The notes under the pieces are model-generated. The model did not search any database and was not told the origin of the DNA. It saw nothing but the letters and a program-made list of their open reading frames with translations. Shown piece by piece: positions 43,709 through 52,040 of a DNA stretch of 64,000 nt. Every line of letters starts with the position of its first letter. The stretch's first letter is position 1. The stretch lies in NCBI GenBank assembly GCA_016203225.1, contig JACQNC010000009.1, forward strand, positions 1-64,000, read 5' to 3'. The translations under genes were made by a program, and so were the position numbers. The stretch is from Candidatus Woesearchaeota archaeon. Lineage in GTDB: Archaea; Nanobdellota; Nanobdellia; Woesearchaeales; ARS49.

Positions 43709-44947
43709 TCACTTCTTAGGCGCGGGCGGCATACTTGAGTCATATGCTCGTGCCCCATTCTTGCCGTGGTTCTTCGCCCAATACATCGCTGCATCGGCAT
43801 TACCGACAAGTTCCTCAACCGTCTTTTCATAGTCTCCATTCAGGCTTTCGACCCCGATAGAGACCGTGGCAGAAGTGAAAGGCAAACTGAAGGCGCCATA
43901 ATTTGCGCCTGGCTGCTTGTTCTGCTTATGGAATGGGATCTGGATTGCGCGAATCGAGTTGAGCATACGGTCCGCGACCTGAAGAGCATGTTCCCGATCA
44001 GTGTTGTACAACACTAGAACCAACTCCTCGCCGCCGAAACGGACTGCGAAGTCATTCGGCGTTTGCAGGAGGCATTTTGCGATATTTGCGGGTTCCTTAT
44101 ATCGTTGAATGTCCGCGTGACGGATGTGGCGGAAGAGGTCGTCCGCGATCGCCTTCAGCGCCTCATCGCCCTGGAAGTGACCGAACGTGTTGTTATAATC
44201 GTGGAAGCTATCAACATCGATGAATAGTACCGAGATATCTTTATTATCCTGGCAGGCATGGATTATGTAGTCGCCGAGCACGTCGAGACCGGAGCTTTTC
44301 TGGAAATAGGTCGGTAGAAGCGTATCGATTTTGAACTTGCGTTCGAGTTTTCTCGTCTCGCGGGTTTCCTGGTCCTTCGCGCACATCTGACGCACTAGCG
44401 CGGTCTGTTCCTGGATCTGCGCCTCAATCGTATGCGCACGGTGGAGCTCTCGCGCGATACCCGGGGCGAGGTTGTTGAGCAGCATGAGCTGCTTGAACAC
44501 GTCATGCTTGCCCTCATCTCCGAGTTCCTTGAATACATAGAGCTCTCCGAAAGGCTTGCCGAACACTTCCAATTTCCTGATTGTATGCGGCTCCAGGAGC
44601 TTGAATTCGGCGAGATCCGCCAGAGTCATGTCATTCCGAGGATCATGGCCATAACATTTGAGGTTGCTTGAATCATCGCTGCCAGGCAGGTTGAGTAGCA
44701 GATACGCCGAGCACTCGACGACTTTCTGGATTTCCCGCACTGCGGCGCGTGCGGTCTGTTCGAACGCGTTCCGGTTTTGGGTGAGTCCTCGCACACGACC
44801 ACAAGTGAGCACCGTATGCTCACCGACTTTGTCCAGGATCACTTGCGCGGTCTGGCTTGCCCAGAGACAGTCTTTCATCTGCCCGAGATCGCCTTCGAGG
44901 CGCATGAGCTTTGTTTCAAGTTCCGAGACCTTTTCGTCTTTAGCCAT
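43709..44947 (-). CDS. GGDEF-domain protein, probable diguanylate cyclase
   Basis: The 412-residue protein has an N-terminal coiled coil (1-25), a GAF-like sensor region (about 30-165: ILDKVGEHTVLTC, LLEPHTIRKLEVFGKPFGEL), a linker helix and a GGDEF domain (about 210-400) with ISVLFIDVDSFHDYNNTFGH and the intact signature RFGGEELVLVL. It should convert two GTP to cyclic di-GMP. Such enzymes are uncommon in archaea. TATA (TTTAAATACTA, 44980-44990, minus). No transmembrane segment. Confidence 0.85.
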   Translation of the reverse strand: MAKDEKVSELETKLMRLEGDLGQMKDCLWASQTAQVILDKVGEHTVLTCGRVRGLTQNRNAFEQTARAAVREIQKVVECSAYLLLNLPGSDDSSNLKCYGHDPRNDMTLADLAEFKLLEPHTIRKLEVFGKPFGELYVFKELGDEGKHDVFKQLMLLNNLAPGIARELHRAHTIEAQIQEQTALVRQMCAKDQETRETRKLERKFKIDTLLPTYFQKSSGLDVLGDYIIHACQDNKDISVLFIDVDSFHDYNNTFGHFQGDEALKAIADDLFRHIRHADIQRYKEPANIAKCLLQTPNDFAVRFGGEELVLVLYNTDREHALQVADRMLNSIRAIQIPFHKQNKQPGANYGAFSLPFTSATVSIGVESLNGDYEKTVEELVGNADAAMYWAKNHGKNGARAYDSSMPPAPKK

Positions 44948-44979
44948 ATCCCCTTTCCTACCGTCGATAACCGTAGAGG

Positions 44980-44990
44980 TAGTATTTAAA
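44980..44990 (-). promoter_or_regulatory. TATA box shared by the two GGDEF genes
   Basis: TAGTATTTAAA here and at 43661-43671 are identical on the plus strand; both serve minus-strand GGDEF genes about 35 bp downstream. Confidence 0.6.
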
Positions 44991-45075
44991 GCTTCCTATT
45001 ATAACCACTATCTGGTGACAACAAGTGCCCCGGGCAGACGCCAAGTCCGAGCCTCGACGAACCCCCGGGTGCTAA

Positions 45076-45149
45076 CGCCCCCGCGGGGATTTGAACCCCG
45101 ACTGCGGCCTCCGCAGGGCCGCGTACTATCCAAGTTATACTACGAGGGC
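45076..45149 (-). tRNA. tRNA-Arg (GCG anticodon)
   Basis: A 74-nt cloverleaf: acceptor GCCCTCG/CGGGGGC (one T-G pair), discriminator G, anticodon arm CGGCC-CTGCGGA-GGCCG and T-arm CGGGG-TTCAAAT-CCCCG. Anticodon GCG reads CGC/CGU arginine codons. No intron. Confidence 0.93.
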
Positions 45150-45185
45150 AGTAACCAGAACGCTTCCGTGTTCGCTTTAAATACC

Positions 45186-46961
45186 TTACCGTCCACGCTG
45201 GTGGTCGTACAAATCCTGCACGTCCTGGAGCGTGTTCACGTCATCAGGACCGCGGTCCTCGCGCAGTTTCACGAAACGCGGGAATCGCAAGGCATAGCCT
45301 GAACTGTACGTCGGGCTCGCTTGGATCTCCTCATAATTGACCTCGAGCACGAGCTGCGGTCGTACAGCCACTATCCTCCCTTCGGTTTTTGTTATCAAGG
45401 GGCGCAGAAGGTCGGTCATATGCTGGAACGTAATCCCGCCATCGACTGCTTCCTCCTCTTTCTCCTTGAAGCCAGTGCCAACGCGGCCGATTTCGAGCAA
45501 ATCTCCCGTATCAGGATCGCGCACGGCGATGATGAACGTGGCGAGCCATTGGCCGCGCTTGCCTTCGCCCCATTCGGCTCCTGTGATGACGACTTCGAGC
45601 GTTTCCATGACCGGCTTTACCTTGACCCCCTGGCCGACGCGCGAGCCAGGAACGTATTCGCCTTTGAGGCTCTTGACCATGACGCCTTCGTTGCCGGCGG
45701 CGAGGCTTCGCTGGTAGAATTGCTGTGCCTCTTCCTCGGAATCAGTCACGAGCTGCTCTGCAAGCCGGATCTTCTTGTCATGCGGATTCTTTACGATCGA
45801 TGCGAGCAAAGCCCTGCGTTCTGAGAACGGGGTGTTGACGAGGTTCTTGCCGTTGTATTCTATCACGTCGAAAATGTTGAGTTCTACGGGAAACTTCTGC
45901 GCGATCTCCGCGATATCGTATTTGCGCTTGATGCGTTGGCTGATTGCTTGGAACGGGAGATACTTCCCTGTTTTCTTTTCGTAACCTACCGCTTCTCCGT
46001 CCAGGATGAAGTCGTCGCCTTCGACGTGCTGTTCGACGAGCTTTGCCACTTCAGGGAACTGCTCTGTGACGTCCTCGAGGCTGCGCGTGAATATCCTGAT
46101 CATGCCTTTCTTGTGGATCTGCATGCGGAACCCGTCATATTTGTACTCGAACGCGGCCAGCTTGCCGACGATCTCGAACGCGTCGGCGATGCCTTTGGCT
46201 TTCGGGTATAGCATGACCTTTATCGGCGTCTGCGGCGCGAGCGTGATGTCTGCGAGTTTGGCGAGCCCTGCTTTCGCGGCTCGCGCGACGGCTGAGAAAT
46301 CATTCGTGAGGTTCAAGGCGTTCTCGACACCTTTGATTACCGCATCGTATTTCTCCCTGTTGTCCTCAGGAAGCACGAGTTCGTTCTTTTCTTTGTCGTA
46401 GCTCGCGCCGGTCTCGTGCATCAGGTACGCCCATACGATCGCGTCGCGCATGGTGCCTTCGCCGAGTCCGACACGAAGATCCTCCAGAACGGTGCGGACC
46501 AGATATTTAGCTTCCAACGGCGTTGCGCTCGTCAGAAGCTCCGCGACGAGCTGCACCTTGTTCTGCACGACGCCCGCGCCCTCCAGTGACGCGAGCTTGC
46601 GGAGGTTGTCGAAGACCTTTTTCGTCGTGAGTTCTTTCGAGAACAGCGTCGACTGTTTCTTGGTTTTCGTCAGGTCGTGTGCGGTCTGGCCTAAGTCACC
46701 TGTCTTTTTCCAGACCTCATCGATCCTCGTCTGGTCTATGCCTGTCGCGAGGTTTATCGCTTTCAGCACGAGCTGAGATGCCATCCCGATCTCGCGTCGG
46801 TCCCAAGCAGGGAAGACGCGACCTTGCGCCAAGAGAAGGACATGATCGAGTTCGTTGGCGGGGATGGTTTTCAGGAACTCTGATAGGATGGCTGTCTTCT
46901 CGAGCCGCTTCGACGTCGAAGTGAGCTTCTCGTAAATTCCCACTAATTCCCCATACCGCAT
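45186..46961 (-). CDS. lig: ATP-dependent DNA ligase
   Basis: The product is 591 residues from ATG 46961, chosen because the TATA box (TTTTATATAAT, about 46981-46990, minus) predicts leaderless transcription there. The N-terminal DNA-binding domain spans about 1-235. The nucleotidyltransferase has catalytic lysine motif EYKYDGFRMQIH (about 273), FILDGEAVGY, LNIFDVIEYNG, GNEGVMVKSL and VKVKPV, then an OB-fold (about 425-590). It is a full archaeal Lig1-type enzyme for Okazaki fragment sealing. A promoter for the divergent nitroreductase lies nearby. Confidence 0.95.
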   Translation of the reverse strand: MRYGELVGIYEKLTSTSKRLEKTAILSEFLKTIPANELDHVLLLAQGRVFPAWDRREIGMASQLVLKAINLATGIDQTRIDEVWKKTGDLGQTAHDLTKTKKQSTLFSKELTTKKVFDNLRKLASLEGAGVVQNKVQLVAELLTSATPLEAKYLVRTVLEDLRVGLGEGTMRDAIVWAYLMHETGASYDKEKNELVLPEDNREKYDAVIKGVENALNLTNDFSAVARAAKAGLAKLADITLAPQTPIKVMLYPKAKGIADAFEIVGKLAAFEYKYDGFRMQIHKKGMIRIFTRSLEDVTEQFPEVAKLVEQHVEGDDFILDGEAVGYEKKTGKYLPFQAISQRIKRKYDIAEIAQKFPVELNIFDVIEYNGKNLVNTPFSERRALLASIVKNPHDKKIRLAEQLVTDSEEEAQQFYQRSLAAGNEGVMVKSLKGEYVPGSRVGQGVKVKPVMETLEVVITGAEWGEGKRGQWLATFIIAVRDPDTGDLLEIGRVGTGFKEKEEEAVDGGITFQHMTDLLRPLITKTEGRIVAVRPQLVLEVNYEEIQASPTYSSGYALRFPRFVKLREDRGPDDVNTLQDVQDLYDHQRGR

Positions 46962-47039
46962 AAGTCGTCTGCTCAGGACATTATATAAAAACATTTGTGC
47001 ACAAGAAGGTTTATAAATCTCCAGACGGTTGTCGTGCCC

Positions 47040-47696
47040 ATGAAAGAGGAGGTGCCCACTGTTCTCGAGGCGATCAGGACACGCCGTTCTATACGGAAGT
47101 ATCTTGATCTGCCGCTGGAGTTCGAGAAAGTGGGGCGCGTCCTCGACGCTGGGCGTTTGGCGCCGTCTGCGGGCAACCTGCAGGACTGGAAGTTCGTGCT
47201 TGTCGTGCAGCCCGAGAAAAGGCTACAGATCGCCGAGGCGTGCCTGCAGCAGTACTGGGTGGCGACTGCGCCAGTGCTGATAATAGTGTGCTCGGAACCG
47301 AAGAAGTCCGAGCGTTACTACGGCAAGCGTGGCGAGGACTTGTACTCGACACTCAACGCCGGCGCTGCCGTCGAGAACATGCTACTTGCTGCACACGGCC
47401 AAGGATTGGGCGCATGTTGGGTGTCTGCGTTCGACGATGCCATGCTGCGTCGCGCGATTAGCGTGCCTGACAACGCGAAACCGCTCGCGGTCATCACTCT
47501 CGGTTATCCTGACGAGAAGCCGGTCGCGCCGTTGAAGTTCGAGCTGCACAACATCGTGTTCTTCGAGAGGTACGGAAACCGCGTCAAGGACGTAGCGGAA
47601 CTGTTCGGCGACTACAGCAAATACGTCTCGGAAGCGATCGCGACGACCAAGAAGTGGGCCGAGAACGTTCTGCAGAAGATGAAGAAGGTAAAGTGA
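47040..47696 (+). CDS. Nitroreductase-family flavoprotein
   Basis: The 218-residue protein has the FMN-binding start RTRRSIRKYLDL (about 10-21), the APSAGNLQDWKFVLV block (about 40-55) and the GAAVENMLLAAHGQGLGACW block (about 117-136). It is an FMN-dependent NAD(P)H oxidoreductase of unknown substrate. The C-terminal 45 residues after FFERYG are a helical extension. TATA (GTTTATAAAT, about 47010) precedes the start by about 30 bp. Confidence 0.88.
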   Translation: MKEEVPTVLEAIRTRRSIRKYLDLPLEFEKVGRVLDAGRLAPSAGNLQDWKFVLVVQPEKRLQIAEACLQQYWVATAPVLIIVCSEPKKSERYYGKRGEDLYSTLNAGAAVENMLLAAHGQGLGACWVSAFDDAMLRRAISVPDNAKPLAVITLGYPDEKPVAPLKFELHNIVFFERYGNRVKDVAELFGDYSKYVSEAIATTKKWAENVLQKMKKVK

Positions 47697-48023
47697 GTTC
47701 TACGCGAAACCAAGCCTATCGTTTATAAACTCTATTTTAAATCACAGAAGTATATTTAAGTATGATTTAATAACGAATAGAAAAATTGTTTTTAACGACC
47801 CTTGGCGGGGAAGTTAAAAATCAACTGTTGGGTTTTGGCAATTGTGTTCATCGAATTGGCGTTCGATAGACACATCTTTGGCATTCAGTAGGCATCGTTG
47901 GCGCGACACATACCGAGTTCTTAAGAAGCGTTAGAATCACGCCTGCATATAAACATTGTTGTAGCAAAAGCTATACACTGCAGGATACAGAAACGCACGA
48001 CCAACAACAAAGGGGGAGAAGAA
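47697..48023. other. 327-bp intergenic region before ftsZ
   Basis: The first 120 bp are AT-rich with TATA-like strings (TATATTTAAG, about 47750). A TATA box for ftsZ (GCATATAAAC, about 47946) predicts a leader of about 50 nt ending with GGGGGAG 8 nt before ATG. I see no ORF, tRNA or palindromic repeat copy. Confidence 0.5.
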
Positions 48024-49094
48024 ATGGACTTTATCGTGGAAAAGGCTGCGCAAATGCAGCAACGGGACGAAGATTTGAACGTCGGGCAGGCAAACATCAA
48101 GGTCATCGGCTGCGGTGGCGGTGGCAACAACATGGTCACCTGGCTGTACAAGCGCGGCATCAAGGGTGCCGAGATCATCGCTGTCAACACCGACCAGCAG
48201 CATCTCAAGATATCAGAGGCCGACAAGAAATTCCTGATCGGCAAGGACGTCACGCGCGGACTTGGTTGCGGAGGATTCCCCCAGAAGGGAGCCGAGGCAG
48301 CGCAGGAATCCGCGAACGAGCTCAAGGCCACGCTCAAGGGTTCTGACATGGTCTTCGTCTGCGCAGGCATGGGCGGCGGCACCGGAACAGGTTCCGCTCC
48401 GATCGTCGCGCAGATCGCGAAGGACATGGGCGCGATAGTCATCGGCACGGTCACGATGCCGTTCAAGATCGAACGCGCACGCGTCGATAAGGCCGAGTTC
48501 GGCTTGGCGCAACTGCGCAAGTCGTCCGACACGGTAATCGTGATCGACAACAACCGCCTCGTGCAGATCGCAGGGAACCTGCCGATCCAGCAGGCGTTCG
48601 CTGTCGCTAACGAGCTGATCTCGACGATGATCCGCGGTATCGTAGAGACGATCGCGATCCCGTCGCTGGTCAACCTCGACTTCGCCGACGTCAGGGCTAT
48701 AATGACGAACGGCGGCGTCGCGGCCATCGGTGTCGGAACGTCCGACACGAACAGCCGCGTCGAAGAGGCTGTCCGTGGCGCGCTCGAGAACCCGTTGCTC
48801 GACATCAACTACGAGGGCGCGACAGGCGCGCTCATTCACGTTGTAGGCGGACCCGACATGACCCTGGAGGAGATCAACCGCGCAGGCGAGTTGATCACCG
48901 ATGCGTTGGACGAGGATGCCAACGTAATCTGGGGCGCGCGAGTGCAAGACGAGATGAAGGGCAAGTTCATGGTGATGACCATCATCACCGGTGTTTCGAG
49001 CCCGTACATCACCGGCGCTTCCAACATCAAGAAGGAAGCCGCTGCCAAGGCAGTGAAGATGTCAGACGAGCTCGGTATCGAGATCGTGCATTAA
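48024..49094 (+). CDS. ftsZ: Cell division GTPase FtsZ
   Basis: The 356-residue tubulin homologue has the glycine-rich IKVIGCGGGGNNMV (25-38), NTDQQHL, the tubulin signature MGGGTGTGSAP (about 116-126) and the synergy-loop region NLDFADVRAIMTNGG (about 213-227) containing the catalytic Asp. The C-terminal tail is very short, ending DELGIEIVH, so a long SepF/FtsA-binding tail is not obvious. Strong ribosome binding site (GGGGGAG). It is transcribed alone, followed by a hairpin-T-run terminator. A SepF-like domain is on the giant surface protein at 1407-16079. Confidence 0.96.
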   Translation: MDFIVEKAAQMQQRDEDLNVGQANIKVIGCGGGGNNMVTWLYKRGIKGAEIIAVNTDQQHLKISEADKKFLIGKDVTRGLGCGGFPQKGAEAAQESANELKATLKGSDMVFVCAGMGGGTGTGSAPIVAQIAKDMGAIVIGTVTMPFKIERARVDKAEFGLAQLRKSSDTVIVIDNNRLVQIAGNLPIQQAFAVANELISTMIRGIVETIAIPSLVNLDFADVRAIMTNGGVAAIGVGTSDTNSRVEEAVRGALENPLLDINYEGATGALIHVVGGPDMTLEEINRAGELITDALDEDANVIWGARVQDEMKGKFMVMTIITGVSSPYITGASNIKKEAAAKAVKMSDELGIEIVH

Positions 49095-49124
49095 GCTCCC
49101 CGTTGGTCGAACGTGGTGTGTTCT

Positions 49125-49212
49125 TGCCTTCACGTTTACCACCCCCAATCAACACAACCGTGAAGGCAGAAAAAGAGGAGCCCCTTCGGGGGCTTCTTTT
49201 TTATTTTTTTGA
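49125..49212 (+). terminator. Double-hairpin intrinsic-type terminator after ftsZ
   Basis: First stem TGCCTTCACG (49125-49134) with CGTGAAGGCA (49159-49168). Second stem AGCCCC-TTCG-GGGGCT (49179-49194), extendable by wobble pairs, followed by a run TTTTTTATTTTTTT. The GC stem with UUCG loop and U-run looks bacterial in style. Confidence 0.75.
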
Positions 49213-49216
49213 TTTC

Positions 49217-49786
49217 TTAAAATCGCGCATCCAACGTGCGTAACGCTTCCTTCTTCACCGCGACGACCTTATTGCTCTGCCAGAAGTCTTCTATCGAGCC
49301 TTGTAACCACCAGCCCTCCTTTCGCGGCTGCCGGATGAGCCAGGGCATATGGAACGGGACTTGGCCGGGCTGGAGACGATAGCCCTCCGATTCTGGCTCG
49401 CGCACGCGCACAAGATGGTCACCGCGGAACCACGCCCCCAATCGCACCAACGCGCGGCGGACGGCGATGTCCTGCAAGTGGTTGCTCGCGTTCTCCTGGA
49501 TTTCGTATTCCAATCCTGAGTTGACGTTGGTTTCCGCGTTATCATAGACATCTGAAGCGGTATTGATGAGCCACGCGAGCACATCTGCGTGCGAGCGCAG
49601 ATGGTGATAATATCCGTCCTCGTAGAGCATCAGGCTGGCTTTGTCCGTGATGATCCTGCCTTGCACTGCACGAGCGATGACCCAGTTGTCTTTGCCGTAT
49701 TTCTGGTCGAATTCCGCGTGTCGTTGGTCTCTTCTTTTACCGAAATAGCCGGGATAGTCCGTGATTGCATAATCGTCGAGTTCCAC
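49217..49786 (-). CDS. Conserved-looking hypothetical protein
   Basis: The 189-residue protein is soluble and rich in aromatic residues. Visible stretches are YPGYFGKRRDQRHAEFDQKY, NWVIARAVQGRIITDKASLM, YEDGYYHHLRSHADVLAWL and FHMPWLIRQPRKEGWWLQGS. I recognise no family or catalytic motif. It is divergent from dph5 and converges with ftsZ, with the terminator between. AT-rich promoter around 49800-49830. Confidence 0.55.
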   Translation of the reverse strand: MELDDYAITDYPGYFGKRRDQRHAEFDQKYGKDNWVIARAVQGRIITDKASLMLYEDGYYHHLRSHADVLAWLINTASDVYDNAETNVNSGLEYEIQENASNHLQDIAVRRALVRLGAWFRGDHLVRVREPESEGYRLQPGQVPFHMPWLIRQPRKEGWWLQGSIEDFWQSNKVVAVKKEALRTLDARF

Positions 49787-49874
49787 GGAGACCGTAAAGA
49801 TGTACTTGTATTAATACAGAAATCTCAACATCGCTTGAGAAACACTTAAAAACCGCGTTCTGGGAAATACTATC

Positions 49875-50636
49875 ATGTCATTGAACATCATCGGCATCGG
49901 ACTGGCGGACGAGAAGGATATCACAGTCAAAGGGCTCGAGCTCGTCAAGAAGTCTGATGTCATTTACTTGGAATCGTACACATCGAAGCTCGCCGTGCCT
50001 GTTTCCGCGCTCGAGAGGTTCTATGGCAAGAAGGTCGAGTTGGCTGACCGCAAGCTGGTCGAAATCGAAGCTGAAGAGAATCTGTTGAAGCCTGCCAAGA
50101 CAAAGGAAATCACTCTTTTGGTGATCGGTGATGCGCTGTCCGCGACGACGCACATCGATTTGATCCAGCGCGCTGTCGAGATGAAGATAAATACAAACGT
50201 CGTCCACAACGCTTCTGTCTTGACCGCGATCGGCGCTACCGGGTTGCAGCTTTACAAGTTCGGCAAAGTGGCAAGCATCCCGTTCACGCACGGCGATTAC
50301 GAGCCCGACACGCCATACGCGATTCTCACGGAGAACCAATCCATCGGCGCGCACACGCTGTTCCTCTTGGACCTGAAACCTGACGAGAACAAGTTCATGA
50401 CGGCCAACGATGCGCTGCGCTATCTGCAGAAATTGGAGATCAAACAGGGAAAAGGGCTTGTGAAGGACAACACGCTCGTTGTAGGCTGCGCACGACTGGG
50501 CGCGAAAGATCAGCTGATCTTCGCGGGCAAAGCGAAAGACGTCATCAAAAAGGACTTCGGCGCGCCAGTGCACTGTTTGATCATACCTGGAAAACTGCAC
50601 TTCGTGGAAGAAGACGCGCTGCGATGCTTCCAATAA
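49875..50636 (+). CDS. dph5: Diphthine synthase (Dph5)
   Basis: The 253-residue SAM-dependent methyltransferase acts on the modified histidine of aEF-2 in diphthamide synthesis. Family blocks: LNIIGIGLADEKDITVKGLE (3-22), YLESYTS, VIGDALSATTHIDLI, VVHNASVLTAIGATGLQLYK and FLLDLKP. It is full length. The pathway needs Dph2 first; only its N-terminal domain is in the window (37230-37493). Confidence 0.95.
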   Translation: MSLNIIGIGLADEKDITVKGLELVKKSDVIYLESYTSKLAVPVSALERFYGKKVELADRKLVEIEAEENLLKPAKTKEITLLVIGDALSATTHIDLIQRAVEMKINTNVVHNASVLTAIGATGLQLYKFGKVASIPFTHGDYEPDTPYAILTENQSIGAHTLFLLDLKPDENKFMTANDALRYLQKLEIKQGKGLVKDNTLVVGCARLGAKDQLIFAGKAKDVIKKDFGAPVHCLIIPGKLHFVEEDALRCFQ

Positions 50637-50672
50637 GCTTTTTAAGGCAAGTTGGTCATTTCTTCTCATAAC

Positions 50673-50745
50673 AGCCCCATCGTCTAGCGGTCAAGGATAG
50701 GTGGCTTTGGACCACCGGACCCCGGTTCGAATCCGGGTGGGGCTA
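50673..50745 (+). tRNA. tRNA-Gln (TTG anticodon)
   Basis: A 73-nt cloverleaf: acceptor AGCCCCA/TGGGGCT, discriminator A, anticodon arm GGTGG-CTTTGGA-CCACC and T-arm CCCGG-TTCGAAT-CCGGG. Anticodon TTG reads CAA glutamine codons. No intron. Confidence 0.93.
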
Positions 50746-50784
50746 TGTATAAATTTAAAAAGAGGAAAAGATTAACAGAAGACC

Positions 50785-51225
50785 ATGTCCCTCGATGATG
50801 TCATCAAGGATTTGAGCGCGCTGGGCGGGTTGCCGTTCTATGCTGCGGCGATGCTGACGCTGCTGCTGTCACAGCAGTACGGGCCGTTCTGGCAGTTGGT
50901 CATCGGGATCGTCATCGCGTATGCGGTAATCGCAGGCGTCAGAAGCGTTTTCATTCGTGATAGGCCCAAGCCGGTCTCGTACAGGACGTGGTGGCAGAAG
51001 ATCGACGCGGGCACCGCTGTTTCGATGCATGCCATGCGAGGCACAATCCTCGCGATCGTGCTGATGGACGTGTTCCGCAACATCTGGCTCTCCACGTTCC
51101 TCGTCGCGCTCGCCCTCGTCGTCTCGGGCACGCGGTTCTGGCTCAAGAAGCACTACATCGCGGATGTCGCGTGGGGAATCGGCATCGGCATAGTGATCGG
51201 CCTGATTGTGCTCTGGGCAGTCTAA
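50785..51225 (+). CDS. PAP2-superfamily membrane phosphatase
   Basis: The 146-residue protein has four to five transmembrane helices and the three PAP2 blocks in variant form: RDRPKPVSY (about 58-66), AVSMHAMRGT (in place of PSGHS, about 79-88) and SGTRFWLKKHYIADVAWG (about 113-130, with catalytic His). It may dephosphorylate an isoprenoid pyrophosphate or lipid phosphate. Promoter AAATTTAAAA at about 50751. Confidence 0.78.
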   Translation: MSLDDVIKDLSALGGLPFYAAAMLTLLLSQQYGPFWQLVIGIVIAYAVIAGVRSVFIRDRPKPVSYRTWWQKIDAGTAVSMHAMRGTILAIVLMDVFRNIWLSTFLVALALVVSGTRFWLKKHYIADVAWGIGIGIVIGLIVLWAV

Positions 51226-51303
51226 AGCCGAATCTACTGATTCGGCATAGTTGCGTTCGCGCAACTAAATCATTAAATAGTTCTTCCGTCGACATATCGT
51301 CGG

Positions 51304-51681
51304 GTGGCAGCGACAAACGTGCAGAAATTCATCCTATTCACTCTTGGCAGTTGGTACCTTGAGACGCAAAGGCGTTTCGCGAGCACCCCGGTAAACGTCG
51401 TCATCTCGAAGGTCACGTTCATCGATCTCGTTAAACGTGCGCACTTCGCGACGAAACAGGCGCGTGCGCTTTACAAGAACCTCGAGGACTTGGAGAAACG
51501 CAAGCTGATATCATATGAGAACAAGAGTCTCGCGCTGACGTCGAAAGGCCAGAAGCTGTTCGAGAAGTTGTATACGGAACTCCGGCCTTACGTCAACGTC
51601 ATCCATGCATTGAAGCAGAAGGATCCGTTCTCGTACACGCGCAAAGTGCAGACGGTCCTGTCGCAGAAAGTTCTCGCATAA
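51304..51681 (+). CDS. Winged-helix DNA-binding protein
   Basis: The 125-residue protein starts at GTG 51304, with TATA (CATTAAATAG, about 51270) predicting a leaderless mRNA. It has a PadR/MarR-like arrangement: VNVVISKVTFIDLVKRAHFA, ATKQARALYKNLEDLEKRKL and the wing ISYENKSLALTSKGQKLFEK, then a C-terminal dimer helix. Regulator of unknown target. Confidence 0.7.
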   Translation: MAATNVQKFILFTLGSWYLETQRRFASTPVNVVISKVTFIDLVKRAHFATKQARALYKNLEDLEKRKLISYENKSLALTSKGQKLFEKLYTELRPYVNVIHALKQKDPFSYTRKVQTVLSQKVLA

Positions 51682-51720
51682 CCTTTTTATACCCTCTCGA
51701 GGCAATACTTGTCAGCATCA

Positions 51721-51793
51721 GCCCCGTCGTATAGCTGGTCAAGTATAGCGCGCTCTGGACGCGTTGACGGCGGTTCGAATCCGCCCGGGGCTA
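51721..51793 (+). tRNA. tRNA-Gln (CTG anticodon)
   Basis: A 73-nt cloverleaf: acceptor AGCCCCG/CGGGGCT, discriminator A, anticodon arm GCGCG-CTCTGGA-CGCGT (one G-T pair) and T-loop TTCGAAT. Anticodon CTG reads CAG glutamine codons. A near copy of its last 14 bases occurs at 51860-51873. Confidence 0.92.
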
Positions 51794-51952
51794 TCGGTTG
51801 AGCGTAGCGAAATGCGCGAGACCTGGAAGTGTGCCGCCGATGCGAAGCGTCGGCGAGCACCGCCCAGGGCTATTCATCGCGGGAACGTGAGGGTCGGCGA
51901 TAGAGACCCTCGCACGCACGAAAGCTTTTTATAGCGGCCGTCGAGAACTCAA
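51794..51952. other. Structured spacer after tRNA-Gln with partial tRNA-end copy
   Basis: It contains a hairpin (CCGATGC-GAA-GCGTCGG, about 51836-51853), a 14-bp near copy of the tRNA 3' end at 51860-51873 (one mismatch), a hairpin GAGGGTC/GACCCTC (about 51889-51911) and the TATA box of rps15 (TTTTTATAG, about 51926). No ORF. Confidence 0.5.
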
Positions 51953-52040
51953 CACATCGAGCGATGCATTGGTTCGAAAGGACTCGTGCATGCGGGAGAG
52001 AATCTGTTCTCTCAATCTCGTATCAACAGCAGGTGGAATC
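51953..52040 (+). promoter_or_regulatory. Structured 5' leader of rps15
   Basis: The TATA box at about 51926 predicts an RNA start near 51953 and a leader of about 88 nt, long for this genome. It can form ATGCA...TGCAT and the hairpin GAGAGAA-TCTG-TTCTCTC, then GGTGG before the ATG. Possible autoregulatory site. Confidence 0.4.

Noticed and set aside
45020-45075. Possible ninth palindromic element (GTGCCCCGGGCAG ... CCCCCGGGTGC)
   Set aside because: Only the arms resemble the family; the TAGTCGCTTTAT and TCGAATCGATAG core is missing. It may be a remnant or simply a hairpin beside the tRNA-Arg gene.
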